This document shows, piece after piece, positions 41,859 through 50,366 of a stretch of DNA of 64,000 bases. Position numbers and translations under genes: made by a program. The DNA is from Streptomyces sp. PsTaAH-137 (GTDB taxonomy: Bacteria > Actinomycetota > Actinomycetes > Streptomycetales > Streptomycetaceae), in the NCBI RefSeq assembly GCF_003259365.1, contig NZ_QLLY01000010.1, positions 163,334 through 227,333 of the forward strand. Direction: 5' to 3'. The number at the start of each line of letters is the position of its first letter. Within the stretch, counting starts at the first letter, position 1. The notes beneath the pieces were generated by a model that ran no database searches, was not told the DNA's origin, and was given only the letters and a program-made list of their open reading frames with translations.

Positions 41859-43952
41859 ATGTGGCTTAGACAGGTTAAGAGCACCCTGGCGGCGCTTGCC
41901 GCCACAGCAGCGGCCGCCGCGACCCTCGTCGCCGCGGCCGCTCCCGCGTCCGCGGTGGTGGTCGATCCGTTCGCCCAGCGCTACGACGAGGCTGTCTACG
42001 GAGACTTCATCACGCTGGGCAACACGGTGATGAAGTGTCCGTCCACGCCCGCCGACGACGCGGAGCGCTGCCTGGCCGCGCAGGCCGGAACGACCGGCGA
42101 GAACAACAACCAGTTCGACATGCAGTACACGGACACCGCCGGCTTCGGCACGTCGGTCGTCAACTCGTCGACCGGGCAGGTCACGATCCCGCCGGGGGCC
42201 ACGGTCGCCTACGCCCGCCTGTTCTGGGGCGGCAACCTCGGCACGTACCGGCTGGGCCGCAACCTGATCTCGCGCTGCGACACCGCGGGCCTGGCCACCA
42301 CCCCGCCCGGCGACCCGCTCACCACGCAGCCCGTGGTCAGGGTCGGCGGCGGCCCCGAGACCCCCGCGACCGTGCAGAACGCGGTGCCGACCCCGAACCC
42401 GATCGGCGGCCCGCACTACTACACCGCCGAGTCGGACATCACCGCGCTGTTCTCCGGCGTCGCCACCGGCACCCAGGTGCCCGTCTCGGTCGGCAACGTC
42501 TGGGCGCCGACCGGCAAGGGCTGCGTCGGCGGCTGGTCGCTGACCGTCGTCTACAAGTACGACGGCCCCAACGAGCAGTACGCGCCGACCCGCCGCCACG
42601 TCTACCTCTACGGCGGTCACGTGGTGCAGCAGTCCAAGGACCCGGACACCACGATCGGCATCGACGGCTTCTACCGCGCGGGCACCAAGGACGTACGGGC
42701 GAGCGTCACCGCGTACGAGGGCGACGCGAACGTCGCGGGTGACGCCTTCCTGGTCAACGGCACGCGGATCTCCGACCCGGACAGCGACGCCGGCACCAAC
42801 AACTTCTTCAACAGCCGCGCCGAGGGCTGCCTCGACCCGTGCGAGGGCAACAACTTCAGCATCGACGCGAAGACCGCGACGATCCCGGCGGGCGTCATCC
42901 CGGAGGGCGCGACCTCCGCGGACCTGACCTTCCGCACCCGCGGCGACACCTATGTGCCGTCCGCGCTGGCGTTCTCGGTGCCGGTGCCCGACCTGGAGGT
43001 CAAGAAGACCGCGACGCCGAAGACGGTGCGGCCGGGCGACAAGGTGACGTACACGATCACCGCCAAGAACATCGGCGGCGTCGACTACCCGGGCGCGAGC
43101 CTCTCCGACGACCTGTCCGAGCTCCTCGACGACGCGACGTACAACGGCGACGCGAAGGCGAGCACCGGCACGGTCTCCTACAACCGGCCCCGGCTCTCCT
43201 GGACCGGCACGGTGCCCGAGGGCGAGACGGCGACGATCACCTACAGCGTCACCCTGCACGATCCGCTCGGCGGTGACGGCAAGCTCACCAACAACGTCAC
43301 CGCCGACACCCCGCGCACCAACTGCGACGCGGACTCGACCGACCCCGGCTGCGGCTTCACGCCGGTGATCGAGGAGCCGACCACCCCGCCCACGCCGCCG
43401 ACTCCCCCGACGACGCCGACCCCGTCGCTGGAGATCGTGAACCAGCCGCAGACGCCGAGCGCGCCGCCGTGCGCCACGGTCCGCGACACCGTCACGATCC
43501 GCAACCACAGCGGCGACCCGCGCAAGGCCGCGTCGGTCTCCTTCCCGGCGAAGCACATCACCGGCACCCCGGAGGCCTCCTCCGGAACGCTCACCAAGAA
43601 GGGCGCGGACTACGTCTGGACGGGTGACGTGGCCGCCCACGGCAAGGTCGTCATCACGGCGAACCTGCGGGTGTCCTGCACCCCGGGCGCCGTCACCGTC
43701 CTCCCGGTGACCGGTGAGGTGCCGAAGACCACCTGCACGGCCCGCTCCCGCGGCGGCGACGACCCGTGCACCGCGGTCGTCGTCACCGAGCGCCACCAGG
43801 CCAGGCCCACCCCGCCGCCCGCGCACTCGCAGGGCCCCGAGCTGGCCGACACCGGCTCGGACACCTCGGCCCTGTTGTACGGCGGGACCGCCCTGGCCCT
43901 GTGCGGGCTCGGCGCGCTGATCCTCTCGGCGGTCCGCCGCCGCAAGGACTGA
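41859..43952 (+). CDS. LAXTG-anchored surface protein with DUF11 repeat
   Basis: 697 residues. Signal peptide (to about 33), a large extracellular region, then a DUF11-type module (VKKTATPKTVRPGDKVTYTI, about 380), a Pro/Thr spacer (PTTPPTPPTPPTTPTPS) and a second beta module. The sorting signal is LADTG, then a hydrophobic helix and RRRKD, the class E (LAXTG) pattern used by Streptomyces sortases. Two Cys pairs are possible. It is likely displayed on the hyphal wall with a structural or adhesive role. No sortase gene is in this window. Confidence 0.88.
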   Translation: MWLRQVKSTLAALAATAAAAATLVAAAAPASAVVVDPFAQRYDEAVYGDFITLGNTVMKCPSTPADDAERCLAAQAGTTGENNNQFDMQYTDTAGFGTSVVNSSTGQVTIPPGATVAYARLFWGGNLGTYRLGRNLISRCDTAGLATTPPGDPLTTQPVVRVGGGPETPATVQNAVPTPNPIGGPHYYTAESDITALFSGVATGTQVPVSVGNVWAPTGKGCVGGWSLTVVYKYDGPNEQYAPTRRHVYLYGGHVVQQSKDPDTTIGIDGFYRAGTKDVRASVTAYEGDANVAGDAFLVNGTRISDPDSDAGTNNFFNSRAEGCLDPCEGNNFSIDAKTATIPAGVIPEGATSADLTFRTRGDTYVPSALAFSVPVPDLEVKKTATPKTVRPGDKVTYTITAKNIGGVDYPGASLSDDLSELLDDATYNGDAKASTGTVSYNRPRLSWTGTVPEGETATITYSVTLHDPLGGDGKLTNNVTADTPRTNCDADSTDPGCGFTPVIEEPTTPPTPPTPPTTPTPSLEIVNQPQTPSAPPCATVRDTVTIRNHSGDPRKAASVSFPAKHITGTPEASSGTLTKKGADYVWTGDVAAHGKVVITANLRVSCTPGAVTVLPVTGEVPKTTCTARSRGGDDPCTAVVVTERHQARPTPPPAHSQGPELADTGSDTSALLYGGTALALCGLGALILSAVRRRKD

Positions 43953-43972
43953 CCTGCGGCGCAGGCGTTGTA

Positions 43973-44004
43973 TACGGCCGGGTCCCCACGGGGACCCGGC
44001 CGTA
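43973..44004 (+). terminator. Perfect 15-bp stem-loop between LAXTG gene and otsA
   Basis: TACGGCCGGGTCCCC and its exact complement around AC, followed by GTTTG. It should end the LAXTG transcript and sits just before the otsA promoter. Confidence 0.85.
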
Positions 44005-44007
44005 CGT

Positions 44008-44034
44008 TTGAGGGTCGGGAACGCGGGCTAGTTT
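44008..44034 (+). promoter_or_regulatory. Leaderless promoter of otsA
   Basis: -35-like TTGAGG (44008-44013), 15-base spacer and -10 TAGTTT (44029-44034), six bases before ATG 44041, with no ribosome site. otsA is probably leaderless. Confidence 0.5.
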
Positions 44035-44040
44035 GGCCCT

Positions 44041-45420
44041 ATGGCTTCCACGCATGGTGCTGCTGAGGTTCTCGTCGCGTCCAACCGCGGCCCGGTCTCG
44101 TACGTCGTCGGGGACGACGGTTCGGTCGAGACGAAGCGCGGGGGCGGCGGGCTCGTCTCCGCGCTCAGCGTCGTCGAGGACAAACTCTGGGTGTGTGCGG
44201 CGCTCGACGACGGCGACCGGGCGGCGGTGCGCCAGGGCGTCGCCGAGCCGGGCGTGCGGATGCTCGACATCGACGCCGACGTGCACGCCGACGCGTACAA
44301 CGGGATCGCGAACTCGGTGCTGTGGTTCGTGCACCACATGCTCTACCAGACGCCTCTGGAGCCGTCGTTCGGCCCGGAGTTCCGCCGCCAGTGGGCGTCC
44401 TACGAGGCATACAACCGGGCCTTCGCCGAGGCGCTGGCCGAGGAGGCCGCGCCGGGCGCCACCGTCGTCGTCCAGGACTACCACCTGGCCCTGGTCCCCG
44501 GGATGCTCCGCGAACTCCGTGACGACCTGCGCATCGGGCACTTCTCGCACACGCCGTGGGCGCCCGTGGACTACTTCCGGATGCTGCCCGACGACATCGC
44601 CGAGCAGCTGCTGCGCGGGATGCTCGGCGCGGACCGGCTGGCCTTCCTGACCCGGCGCTGGGCGGACGCGTTCACCGAGTGCTGTACGCAGATCATCGGG
44701 GGCACCTCGGGGACGCGGATCGGGGTGCACGGGCTCGGCGCCGACGCCGACTTCCTGCGCGAGCGCTCCCACCGGGCCGACGTCGAGGAACGGCTCGCCG
44801 CCCTGCGCGAGCAGATCGGGCCCGGCCGCAAGGTGGTGGTCCGGGTGGACCGCACCGAACTGTCGAAGAACATCGTGCGGGGCCTGCGCGCGTACGAGCT
44901 GTTGCTGGAGGCGCATCCCGAGTGGTGGGAGCGGGTGGTGCACGTCGCCTTCGCCTATCCCTCCCGGCAGGACCTGGCCGTGTACCGGGACTACACCGCC
45001 GAGGTCTCGCGGGTCGCCGACGCCGTGAACTCGCGCTTCGGCACCGAGTCGTGGACCCCGGTCGTCCTCCACGTCAAGGACGACTTCGCCCGCTCCCTCG
45101 CCGCGTACCGGCTCGCCGACGTGGCGCTGGTCAACCCGATCCGCGACGGCATGAACCTCGTCGCGAAGGAGGTGCCGGTGGTCTCCGACGACGGGTGTGC
45201 GCTGGTGCTGTCGCGGGAGGCCGGGGCCTACGAGGAGCTGGGCGAGGACGCGCTCGTGGTGAACCCGTACGACATCTCCGCGACGGCCTCGGCCCTCTCC
45301 GAGGCGCTGTCGATGCCGCTCGACGAACGCGCCGAACGCACGAAGCGCTTGTCGGCGGCGGCCACCGCGTTGCCGCCCGGCGCCTGGTTCCTGGACCAAC
45401 TCCACGCCCTCGACGACTGA
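44041..45420 (+). CDS. otsA: Trehalose-6-phosphate synthase
   Basis: 459 residues, GT-B fold of family GT20. Landmarks are LVASNRGPVSY, the RGGGGLVSAL glycine loop, VVQDYHLALVPGML, FSHTPW, VRVDRTELSKNIVRGL and the nucleotide site NPIRDGMNLVAKE. It makes trehalose-6-phosphate from UDP/GDP-glucose and glucose-6-phosphate. It converges with otsB, which removes the phosphate, across a repeat cluster. Trehalose protects spores and hyphae from drying. Confidence 0.96.
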   Translation: MASTHGAAEVLVASNRGPVSYVVGDDGSVETKRGGGGLVSALSVVEDKLWVCAALDDGDRAAVRQGVAEPGVRMLDIDADVHADAYNGIANSVLWFVHHMLYQTPLEPSFGPEFRRQWASYEAYNRAFAEALAEEAAPGATVVVQDYHLALVPGMLRELRDDLRIGHFSHTPWAPVDYFRMLPDDIAEQLLRGMLGADRLAFLTRRWADAFTECCTQIIGGTSGTRIGVHGLGADADFLRERSHRADVEERLAALREQIGPGRKVVVRVDRTELSKNIVRGLRAYELLLEAHPEWWERVVHVAFAYPSRQDLAVYRDYTAEVSRVADAVNSRFGTESWTPVVLHVKDDFARSLAAYRLADVALVNPIRDGMNLVAKEVPVVSDDGCALVLSREAGAYEELGEDALVVNPYDISATASALSEALSMPLDERAERTKRLSAAATALPPGAWFLDQLHALDD

Positions 45421-45459
45421 CCGCCTCGCCGTCCGTCCGCGGCTCCGGTGGGGGCTGGT

Positions 45460-45616
45460 CGCGCAGTTCCCCGCGCCCCTGGGTCGTTCTCCATCCGCGG
45501 CCCGGTGGCCGCTTCTCGCGCAGTTCCCCGCGCCCCTGAAGCGAGCTGCGCTCGCCCAGGGGCGCCAAGGGGAGGCTGCGCGAAGCGCATGCCTCAGGGG
45601 CGCGGGGAACTGCGCG
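45460..45616. repeat. Intergenic palindromic repeat cluster 9
   Basis: Plus cores 45460-45480 and 45517-45537, inverted core 45596-45616, enclosing GAGCTGCGCTC and the GCGCGAAGCGCATGCC palindrome. It lies between convergent otsA and otsB and could serve as the only terminator of both. Confidence 0.9.
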
Positions 45617-45634
45617 ACCGGCCCCCACCGGCCG

Positions 45635-46462
45635 TCAGGTGGTGGACAGCGTGCGGGAGAGGTCGGTCAGGAGGGCCACTACTTCGGGCGGGCCCGGGAC
45701 GGACAGGTCCGCGCGGTCGGTGAGGTCCGGGATCTCGGTGCCGCTGGAGATCAGGAGGCCCGGCACCCCGTCCGAGCGGAGCTTCTCCACGGCGGCGTAC
45801 GCCGGAAGGTCACCGAGATCGTCACCGGCGTAGAGGACGGATTCGGCGCCCACTTCACGGACGTACTCGGTGAGGGCGACCCCCTTGTCGACCCCGGGCG
45901 GCCGCAGCTCCAGGACCATCCGGCCGGGCTCGACCACCAGACCGTGCCGGGCGGCAAGATCGGACAACGGCCTCTTCAGCGTCTCGAAGGCCCCCTGAGG
46001 ATCGGCGGCCCGCCGGGTGTGCACGGCGACGGCGCGCCCCTTCTCCTCGACGTACGTGTCGTGCCACAGCCCGGCCTCGGCGAGCACCCCGGGCAACGCG
46101 GACCGCACCGAGGCGACCCCGGGATGCGGCGCGGGCGCGTGCACGGTGCCGGTGACGGCGTCCCAGCGCTCGGCACCGTAGTGCCCGAGAACGACGAGAT
46201 GTTCGAGCCCCGGCACCCCGGCGAAGTCCCCGAGCCGGACGGCCACCCCGGCGGGCCGCCCGGTGATGACGGCGACCGAGGCGACGTGCGGAGCGAGCGC
46301 GGCGAGCGCGGCGACGGCACCGGGCTGGGCCCGCGCCTGCTCGGGATCGGGCACGATCGGCGCGAGCGTCCCGTCGAAGTCGAGGGCGATCACGGCCCGG
46401 GAGGGCCGGGCGACTATCGCGGCGAGTCCGTCACGGCCGGCGGCGGTCCTGATGGCGTCCAT
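45635..46462 (-). CDS. otsB: Trehalose-6-phosphate phosphatase
   Basis: 275 residues, HAD fold. Motif I is ALDFDGTLAPI, motif II VITGRP, and later ELRPPGVDKGVAL and YAGDDLGD give the Lys and the acidic motif. It dephosphorylates trehalose-6-P in the cytoplasm. It is convergent with otsA and therefore separately transcribed. The DUF3263 gene starts upstream, leaving only 19 bases between, so the two may be cotranscribed. Confidence 0.95.
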   Translation of the reverse strand: MDAIRTAAGRDGLAAIVARPSRAVIALDFDGTLAPIVPDPEQARAQPGAVAALAALAPHVASVAVITGRPAGVAVRLGDFAGVPGLEHLVVLGHYGAERWDAVTGTVHAPAPHPGVASVRSALPGVLAEAGLWHDTYVEEKGRAVAVHTRRAADPQGAFETLKRPLSDLAARHGLVVEPGRMVLELRPPGVDKGVALTEYVREVGAESVLYAGDDLGDLPAYAAVEKLRSDGVPGLLISSGTEIPDLTDRADLSVPGPPEVVALLTDLSRTLSTT

Positions 46463-46481
46463 GAACCGACCTTAGCCACCC

Positions 46482-46718
46482 TCAGTGCTCCCTGCGCTTG
46501 GCCTCACGAACCCGGAGCAGCCGGTTCACGGTGACCGGTGCGGCCTCCAGCGCGCGGGGATCGTCGATCAGGGCGTTCAGGAGCTGGAAGTAGCGCACGG
46601 GCGCCATGTCCAGCTCCTCGCGGACGGCCCGCTCCTTGGCGCCCGGTGACGCGAAGGAGCGTCCTTCGAAGGCGAGCACGGCGAGTTCACGGTCACCGAG
46701 GGCGGGCTGCGCGTCCAT
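46482..46718 (-). CDS. DUF3263 domain protein
   Basis: 78 residues. The core ELAVLAFEGRSFASPGAKERAVREELDMAPVRYFQLLNALIDDPRALEAAP is the DUF3263 signature, a small helical DNA-binding-like domain of actinobacteria. A regulatory role is probable but not shown. ATG 46718 is preferred to the GTG at 46727; the core begins after residue 10. It lies between the sugar-binding protein and otsB on the same strand. Confidence 0.85.
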   Translation of the reverse strand: MDAQPALGDRELAVLAFEGRSFASPGAKERAVREELDMAPVRYFQLLNALIDDPRALEAAPVTVNRLLRVREAKRREH

Positions 46719-46728
46719 GCCCGCCACG

Positions 46729-48003
46729 CTACTCGGCGGACTCGGCGGCCGCCGCCTCGCTCTGGAGCCGGCCGAGCACGGCGGCCGGGCTGCCGTGCGG
46801 GGAGACGGCGGAGCCGATCTCCTGCTTGATGCCCTCGCTGACGCTCGCCCAGGACGTGTTGCCGACGGGATACAACTCGGAGTCGCCCAGGCTCTTGAGG
46901 AACGGCCAGAGCTTCTTGTCCTCGCCGGCCGACGCCATGGTGTTCGAGGCGCTGCTGGTGACCGGCAGCAGGTCGTACTCGCGGGAGAAGTCGAGGACGT
47001 TCCGCTCGCTGTAGACGTAGTTGAGGAAGTCGCCGGTCTGCTTGGCGTGACCGTTCTGCTTGAACGCCATCATCCAGTCGGCGACGCCCATCGTGGACTT
47101 GGCCGGACCGTTCTGCCCCGGCAGCTGCACGGTGCCGTAGTCGACGCCCTTGGCGGCGGCCATCTGCATCAGCGTCGGGTGGCCGTTGAGCATGCCGACG
47201 TCGCCCTTGGCGAAGGCCGCGAAGGCGTCGCCGCGGTTGAGCTTCGCGGGCGCGGTGGGGCCGGTGAGGCCCTTGTCGACGAGGTCGTCGCGGAGCCAGT
47301 CGAACGTCTCGATGTTCTGCTGGGAGTCGAGGGTGTAGGAGCCGACGTCGTCGGTGTAGCCGTCACCGCCGCTCAGCATCCAGATCATGGTCTCGGCCTG
47401 CGCCTCTTCCCGGCCCAGCGGCAGCGCGTAGGGGATCTTCACGCCCTCGGCCTTGAGCGCGCTCGCGTCGGCGGCGAGTTCGGCCCAGGTGGTGGGCGGG
47501 GTGATGCCGGCGTCCTTGAAGAGCTTCTTGTTGTAGAAGAGCAGGCGCGTGGAGGCGGCGAACGGCATGCCGTACTGAACGCCGTTGACCTGGCCCGCGT
47601 CGGAGAGCTGGGGCAGGAAGTCGGCCTGGGTGGGCACGTTGAGCAGGCTGCCGACCGGGTAGAGCTTCCCGGCCGCGGCGTAGTCCGCGTAGGCGCCGAT
47701 CTGCGCCATGTCGGGGGCGTTGCCGCTGTCGACCAGCTTCTTCACCTTGGCGTCGACGACGCTCCAGTTGTAGACGTCGACGTCGACCTTGACGCCCGGG
47801 TGGTCCTTCTCGTAGGCGCCGGCCAGCTGGTCCCAGTACTTCTGCGAGCTGTTGGTGGTGGAGTCGCCGTAGTCGGCGGCGACCAGCTTGAGGGTGACGT
47901 CGTCCGATCCACTGCCCCCGCAGGCGGTGAGCGTGCCCGCCATGCCCAGTGCGGCCGCAGCCGCGATCAGACCGGTGATGTGCCGCTGCACCGTGTGTCC
48001 CAC
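46729..48003 (-). CDS. Sugar ABC transporter substrate-binding lipoprotein
   Basis: 424 residues. Signal peptide with the lipobox LTAC (Cys 28), then a type 1 solute-binding fold: DMAQIGAYADY, LLFYNKKLFKDAGI, PPTTWAELAADA. GlcNAc or chito-oligosaccharides are the likely ligands because a DasR site lies upstream and NagK/NagA are encoded divergently, but permease genes are not adjacent. It may serve an importer encoded elsewhere with the MsiK ATPase. A GTG at 47991 is an alternative start. Confidence 0.9.
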   Translation of the reverse strand: MGHTVQRHITGLIAAAAALGMAGTLTACGGSGSDDVTLKLVAADYGDSTTNSSQKYWDQLAGAYEKDHPGVKVDVDVYNWSVVDAKVKKLVDSGNAPDMAQIGAYADYAAAGKLYPVGSLLNVPTQADFLPQLSDAGQVNGVQYGMPFAASTRLLFYNKKLFKDAGITPPTTWAELAADASALKAEGVKIPYALPLGREEAQAETMIWMLSGGDGYTDDVGSYTLDSQQNIETFDWLRDDLVDKGLTGPTAPAKLNRGDAFAAFAKGDVGMLNGHPTLMQMAAAKGVDYGTVQLPGQNGPAKSTMGVADWMMAFKQNGHAKQTGDFLNYVYSERNVLDFSREYDLLPVTSSASNTMASAGEDKKLWPFLKSLGDSELYPVGNTSWASVSEGIKQEIGSAVSPHGSPAAVLGRLQSEAAAAESAE

Positions 48004-48033
48004 CCTCGCACTCGGAGATCCGCTAGTCGGACA

Positions 48034-48049
48034 CCAGGTCTACACCACT
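48034..48049. promoter_or_regulatory. DasR-responsive element (dre) upstream of binding-protein gene
   Basis: CCAGGTCTACACCACT matches the dre consensus ACTGGTCTACACCACT at 14 of 16 bases. It is 31 bases upstream of the GTG of the binding-protein gene, so DasR, with GlcN-6-P as inducer, should repress it. Confidence 0.78.
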
Positions 48050-48117
48050 CAGATCTCGCTTCGGCAACAAGGCCGCTCAGGGCCGCCAGAAGGGTGCAGA
48101 GTCACAAGATCCCTGCA

Positions 48118-48133
48118 AGTGGACTAGACCTGT
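48118..48133. promoter_or_regulatory. DasR-responsive element (dre) upstream of nagK
   Basis: AGTGGACTAGACCTGT matches the palindromic dre AGTGGTCTAGACCAGT at 14 of 16 bases. It lies 29 bases before the nagK start. Together with the site at 48034 it gives the divergent promoters one DasR site each. Confidence 0.78.
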
Positions 48134-48161
48134 TGCGGGTCGACGCGCGACACTGTGCCCC

Positions 48162-49115
48162 GTGAGACATGTCATCGCCCTGGACGTGGGCGGCACCGGA
48201 ATGAAGGCCGCCCTGGTCGGGGCGGACGGCACGCTGCTGCATCAGGCGCGCCGGGCGACGGAGCGCGAGCGGGGCGCCGACGCGGTCGTCGAGTCGATCC
48301 TCGGCTTCGCCGCCGAGCTGCGCGCCTGGGGCGAGGAGCACCTCGGGGAGCCCGCCGCGGCCGCCGGGGTCGCCGTCCCCGGAGTCGTCGACGAGGGAGC
48401 CGGCATCGCCCTGTTCGCCGCCAATCTGGGCTGGCGCGACGTGCCCATGCGGGCGCTGCTCAGCGAGCGGCTCGGCGCCATCCCCGTCGCCCTCGGCCAC
48501 GACGTGCGCACCGGCGGGCTCGGCGAGGGCCGGCTCGGCGCCGGCAAGGACGCCGACCGCTTCCTGTTCCTGCCGCTGGGCACCGGGATCGCCGGCGCCA
48601 TCGGCATCGAAGGACGCATCGAGCCCGGCGCGCACGGCTCGGCGGGCGAGATCGGCCATGTGGTCGTGCGGCCCGGCGGCATCGACTGCGGCTGCGGCCA
48701 GCGCGGCTGCCTGGAGCGGTACGCGTCCGCGAGCGCCGTCACCCTCGCCTGGCAGGACGCCTGCGGCGACACCACGGCGACCGCCGCGGACTGCGCCAAG
48801 GCCGTCGACGCCGGGGACCCCCGGGCCGTCCGGGTCTGGCAGGACGCGGTGGACGCGCTCGCCGACGGGCTGGTCATGGCGCTCACTCTGCTGGACCCGC
48901 GCACCCTCATCATCGGTGGCGGTCTGGCCGAGGCCGGGGAAACCTTGTTCACACCCCTGCGGGCGGCCGTCGCCGAGCGCGTGACGTTCCAGTCGCTGCC
49001 CCGAATCGTCCCGGCCGTCCTCGGGGACAGCGCCGGGTGCCTGGGCGCGGGACTGCTCGCCTGGGACCTGCTCGACCACACCGCAGCCACTGGATCCTCG
49101 GAGGTAACCGCCTGA
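48162..49115 (+). CDS. nagK: N-acetylglucosamine kinase, ROK family
   Basis: 317 residues. The ATP-binding start is ALDVGGTGMKAALV; the ROK zinc motif is CGCGQRGCLE (about 184), with GHxxV in IGHVVVRPGG. ROK kinases phosphorylate GlcNAc or glucose; the fused operon with nagA and the DasR sites support GlcNAc. It gives GlcNAc-6-P for the next enzyme. Its stop overlaps the nagA start by one base (TGATG). Glucokinase activity cannot be excluded. Confidence 0.88.
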   Translation: MRHVIALDVGGTGMKAALVGADGTLLHQARRATERERGADAVVESILGFAAELRAWGEEHLGEPAAAAGVAVPGVVDEGAGIALFAANLGWRDVPMRALLSERLGAIPVALGHDVRTGGLGEGRLGAGKDADRFLFLPLGTGIAGAIGIEGRIEPGAHGSAGEIGHVVVRPGGIDCGCGQRGCLERYASASAVTLAWQDACGDTTATAADCAKAVDAGDPRAVRVWQDAVDALADGLVMALTLLDPRTLIIGGGLAEAGETLFTPLRAAVAERVTFQSLPRIVPAVLGDSAGCLGAGLLAWDLLDHTAATGSSEVTA

Positions 49116-50251
49116 TGGCCACAGCAAAGGTGCTCGCCGGTGCCCGGGTGGTACTGCCCACCGGGACCGTCACGGACGGCCGCGTCATCGTCGACGGCAC
49201 GCAGATCGCCGGGAGCGCTCCCGCGGACGCGGAGACCGTCGACCTCACCGGCCACTGGGTGGTGCCCGGCTTCGTCGACATGCACAACCACGGCGGCGGC
49301 GGCGCGTCCTTCACCTCCGGCACGGTCGACGAGATCCTCAAGGGCATCCACACCCACCGACAGCACGGCACGACCACCATCGTGCCGTCGTTCGTCACCG
49401 GCGACATGGACTTCCTCGTCCAGCGCGCGGGCCTGCTCTCCGAGCTCGCCGAGCAGGGCGAGATCGCGGGCATCCACTTCGAGGGCCCGTTCATCTCGCC
49501 GTGCCGCAAGGGCGCCCACGACGAGACGCTGCTGCGCGACCCCGACCCGGCCGACGTGCGCAAGCTGATCGACGCCGCGCGCGGCCGCGCCAGGATGGTC
49601 ACGCTCGCCACCGAACTGCCCGGCGGCATCGACTCCGTGCGGCTGCTCGCCGAGCACGGGGTGATCGCCGCGATCGGCCACACCGACGCCACGTACGAGC
49701 AGACGGTCGAGGCCATCGACGCGGGCGCCACGGTCGCCACCCACCTGTTCAACGCGATGCCGCAGCTCGGTCACCGCGCGCCCGGCCCGATCGCCGCGCT
49801 CCTGGAGGACGAGCGGATCACGGTCGAGCTGATCAACGACGGCACGCACCTGCACCCGGCCGCCCTCGAACTCGCCTTCCACCACAAGGGATCCGAGAAG
49901 GTCGCGTTCATCACCGACGCGATGGACGCCGCCGGGTTCGGCGACGGCCGCTACATGCTCGGCCCGATGGAGGTCGAGGTGAAGGACTCCGTGGCGCGCC
50001 TGGTGGAGGGCGGCTCCATCGCGGGCTCGACGCTCACCCTGGACCGCGCGTTCAAGCGGGCCGTCACCGTCGACGGGCTGCCCGTCGAGGACGTCGTACG
50101 GGCCATCTCCGCCAACCCGGCGCGGCTGCTCGGCGTGTTCGACACCGTCGGCTCGCTGGAGCCCGGCAAGGACGCCGATCTCGTGGTCCTGGACGAGGAG
50201 TTCGAGGTCACGGGCGTGATGCGCAAGGGCGAGTGGCTGGTCGCCCCGTAA
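49115..50251 (+). CDS. nagA: N-acetylglucosamine-6-phosphate deacetylase
   Basis: 378 residues, amidohydrolase fold. VPGFVDMHNHGGGG carries the metal HxH-like pair, then IHFEGPFIS (Glu ligand), AAIGHTDATYEQ and ATHLFNAMPQLGHR (His ligands), and FITDAMDAAG (catalytic Asp). It removes acetyl from GlcNAc-6-P, making GlcN-6-P, the DasR inducer. It also completes MurNAc recycling because MurQ makes GlcNAc-6-P. Translationally coupled to nagK; a 12-bp stem follows. Confidence 0.96.
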   Translation: MATAKVLAGARVVLPTGTVTDGRVIVDGTQIAGSAPADAETVDLTGHWVVPGFVDMHNHGGGGASFTSGTVDEILKGIHTHRQHGTTTIVPSFVTGDMDFLVQRAGLLSELAEQGEIAGIHFEGPFISPCRKGAHDETLLRDPDPADVRKLIDAARGRARMVTLATELPGGIDSVRLLAEHGVIAAIGHTDATYEQTVEAIDAGATVATHLFNAMPQLGHRAPGPIAALLEDERITVELINDGTHLHPAALELAFHHKGSEKVAFITDAMDAAGFGDGRYMLGPMEVEVKDSVARLVEGGSIAGSTLTLDRAFKRAVTVDGLPVEDVVRAISANPARLLGVFDTVGSLEPGKDADLVVLDEEFEVTGVMRKGEWLVAP

Positions 50252-50263
50252 CTCCCCGCACGA

Positions 50264-50302
50264 TCAAGGCGGTTGACCCGAGGTCTGGGCCAACCGCCTT
50301 GA
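50264..50302 (+). terminator. Terminator of nagKA
   Basis: TCAAGGCGGTTG (50264-50275) pairs with CAACCGCCTTGA (50291-50302) across 15 bases, then CTTT. A strong stem 12 bases beyond the nagA stop. Confidence 0.82.
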
Positions 50303-50366
50303 CTTTGGCATGATCGACCCCCGTTACTGAAAGTACGTACGCGCTCGCATCGGGGGGTGAGGTCCT

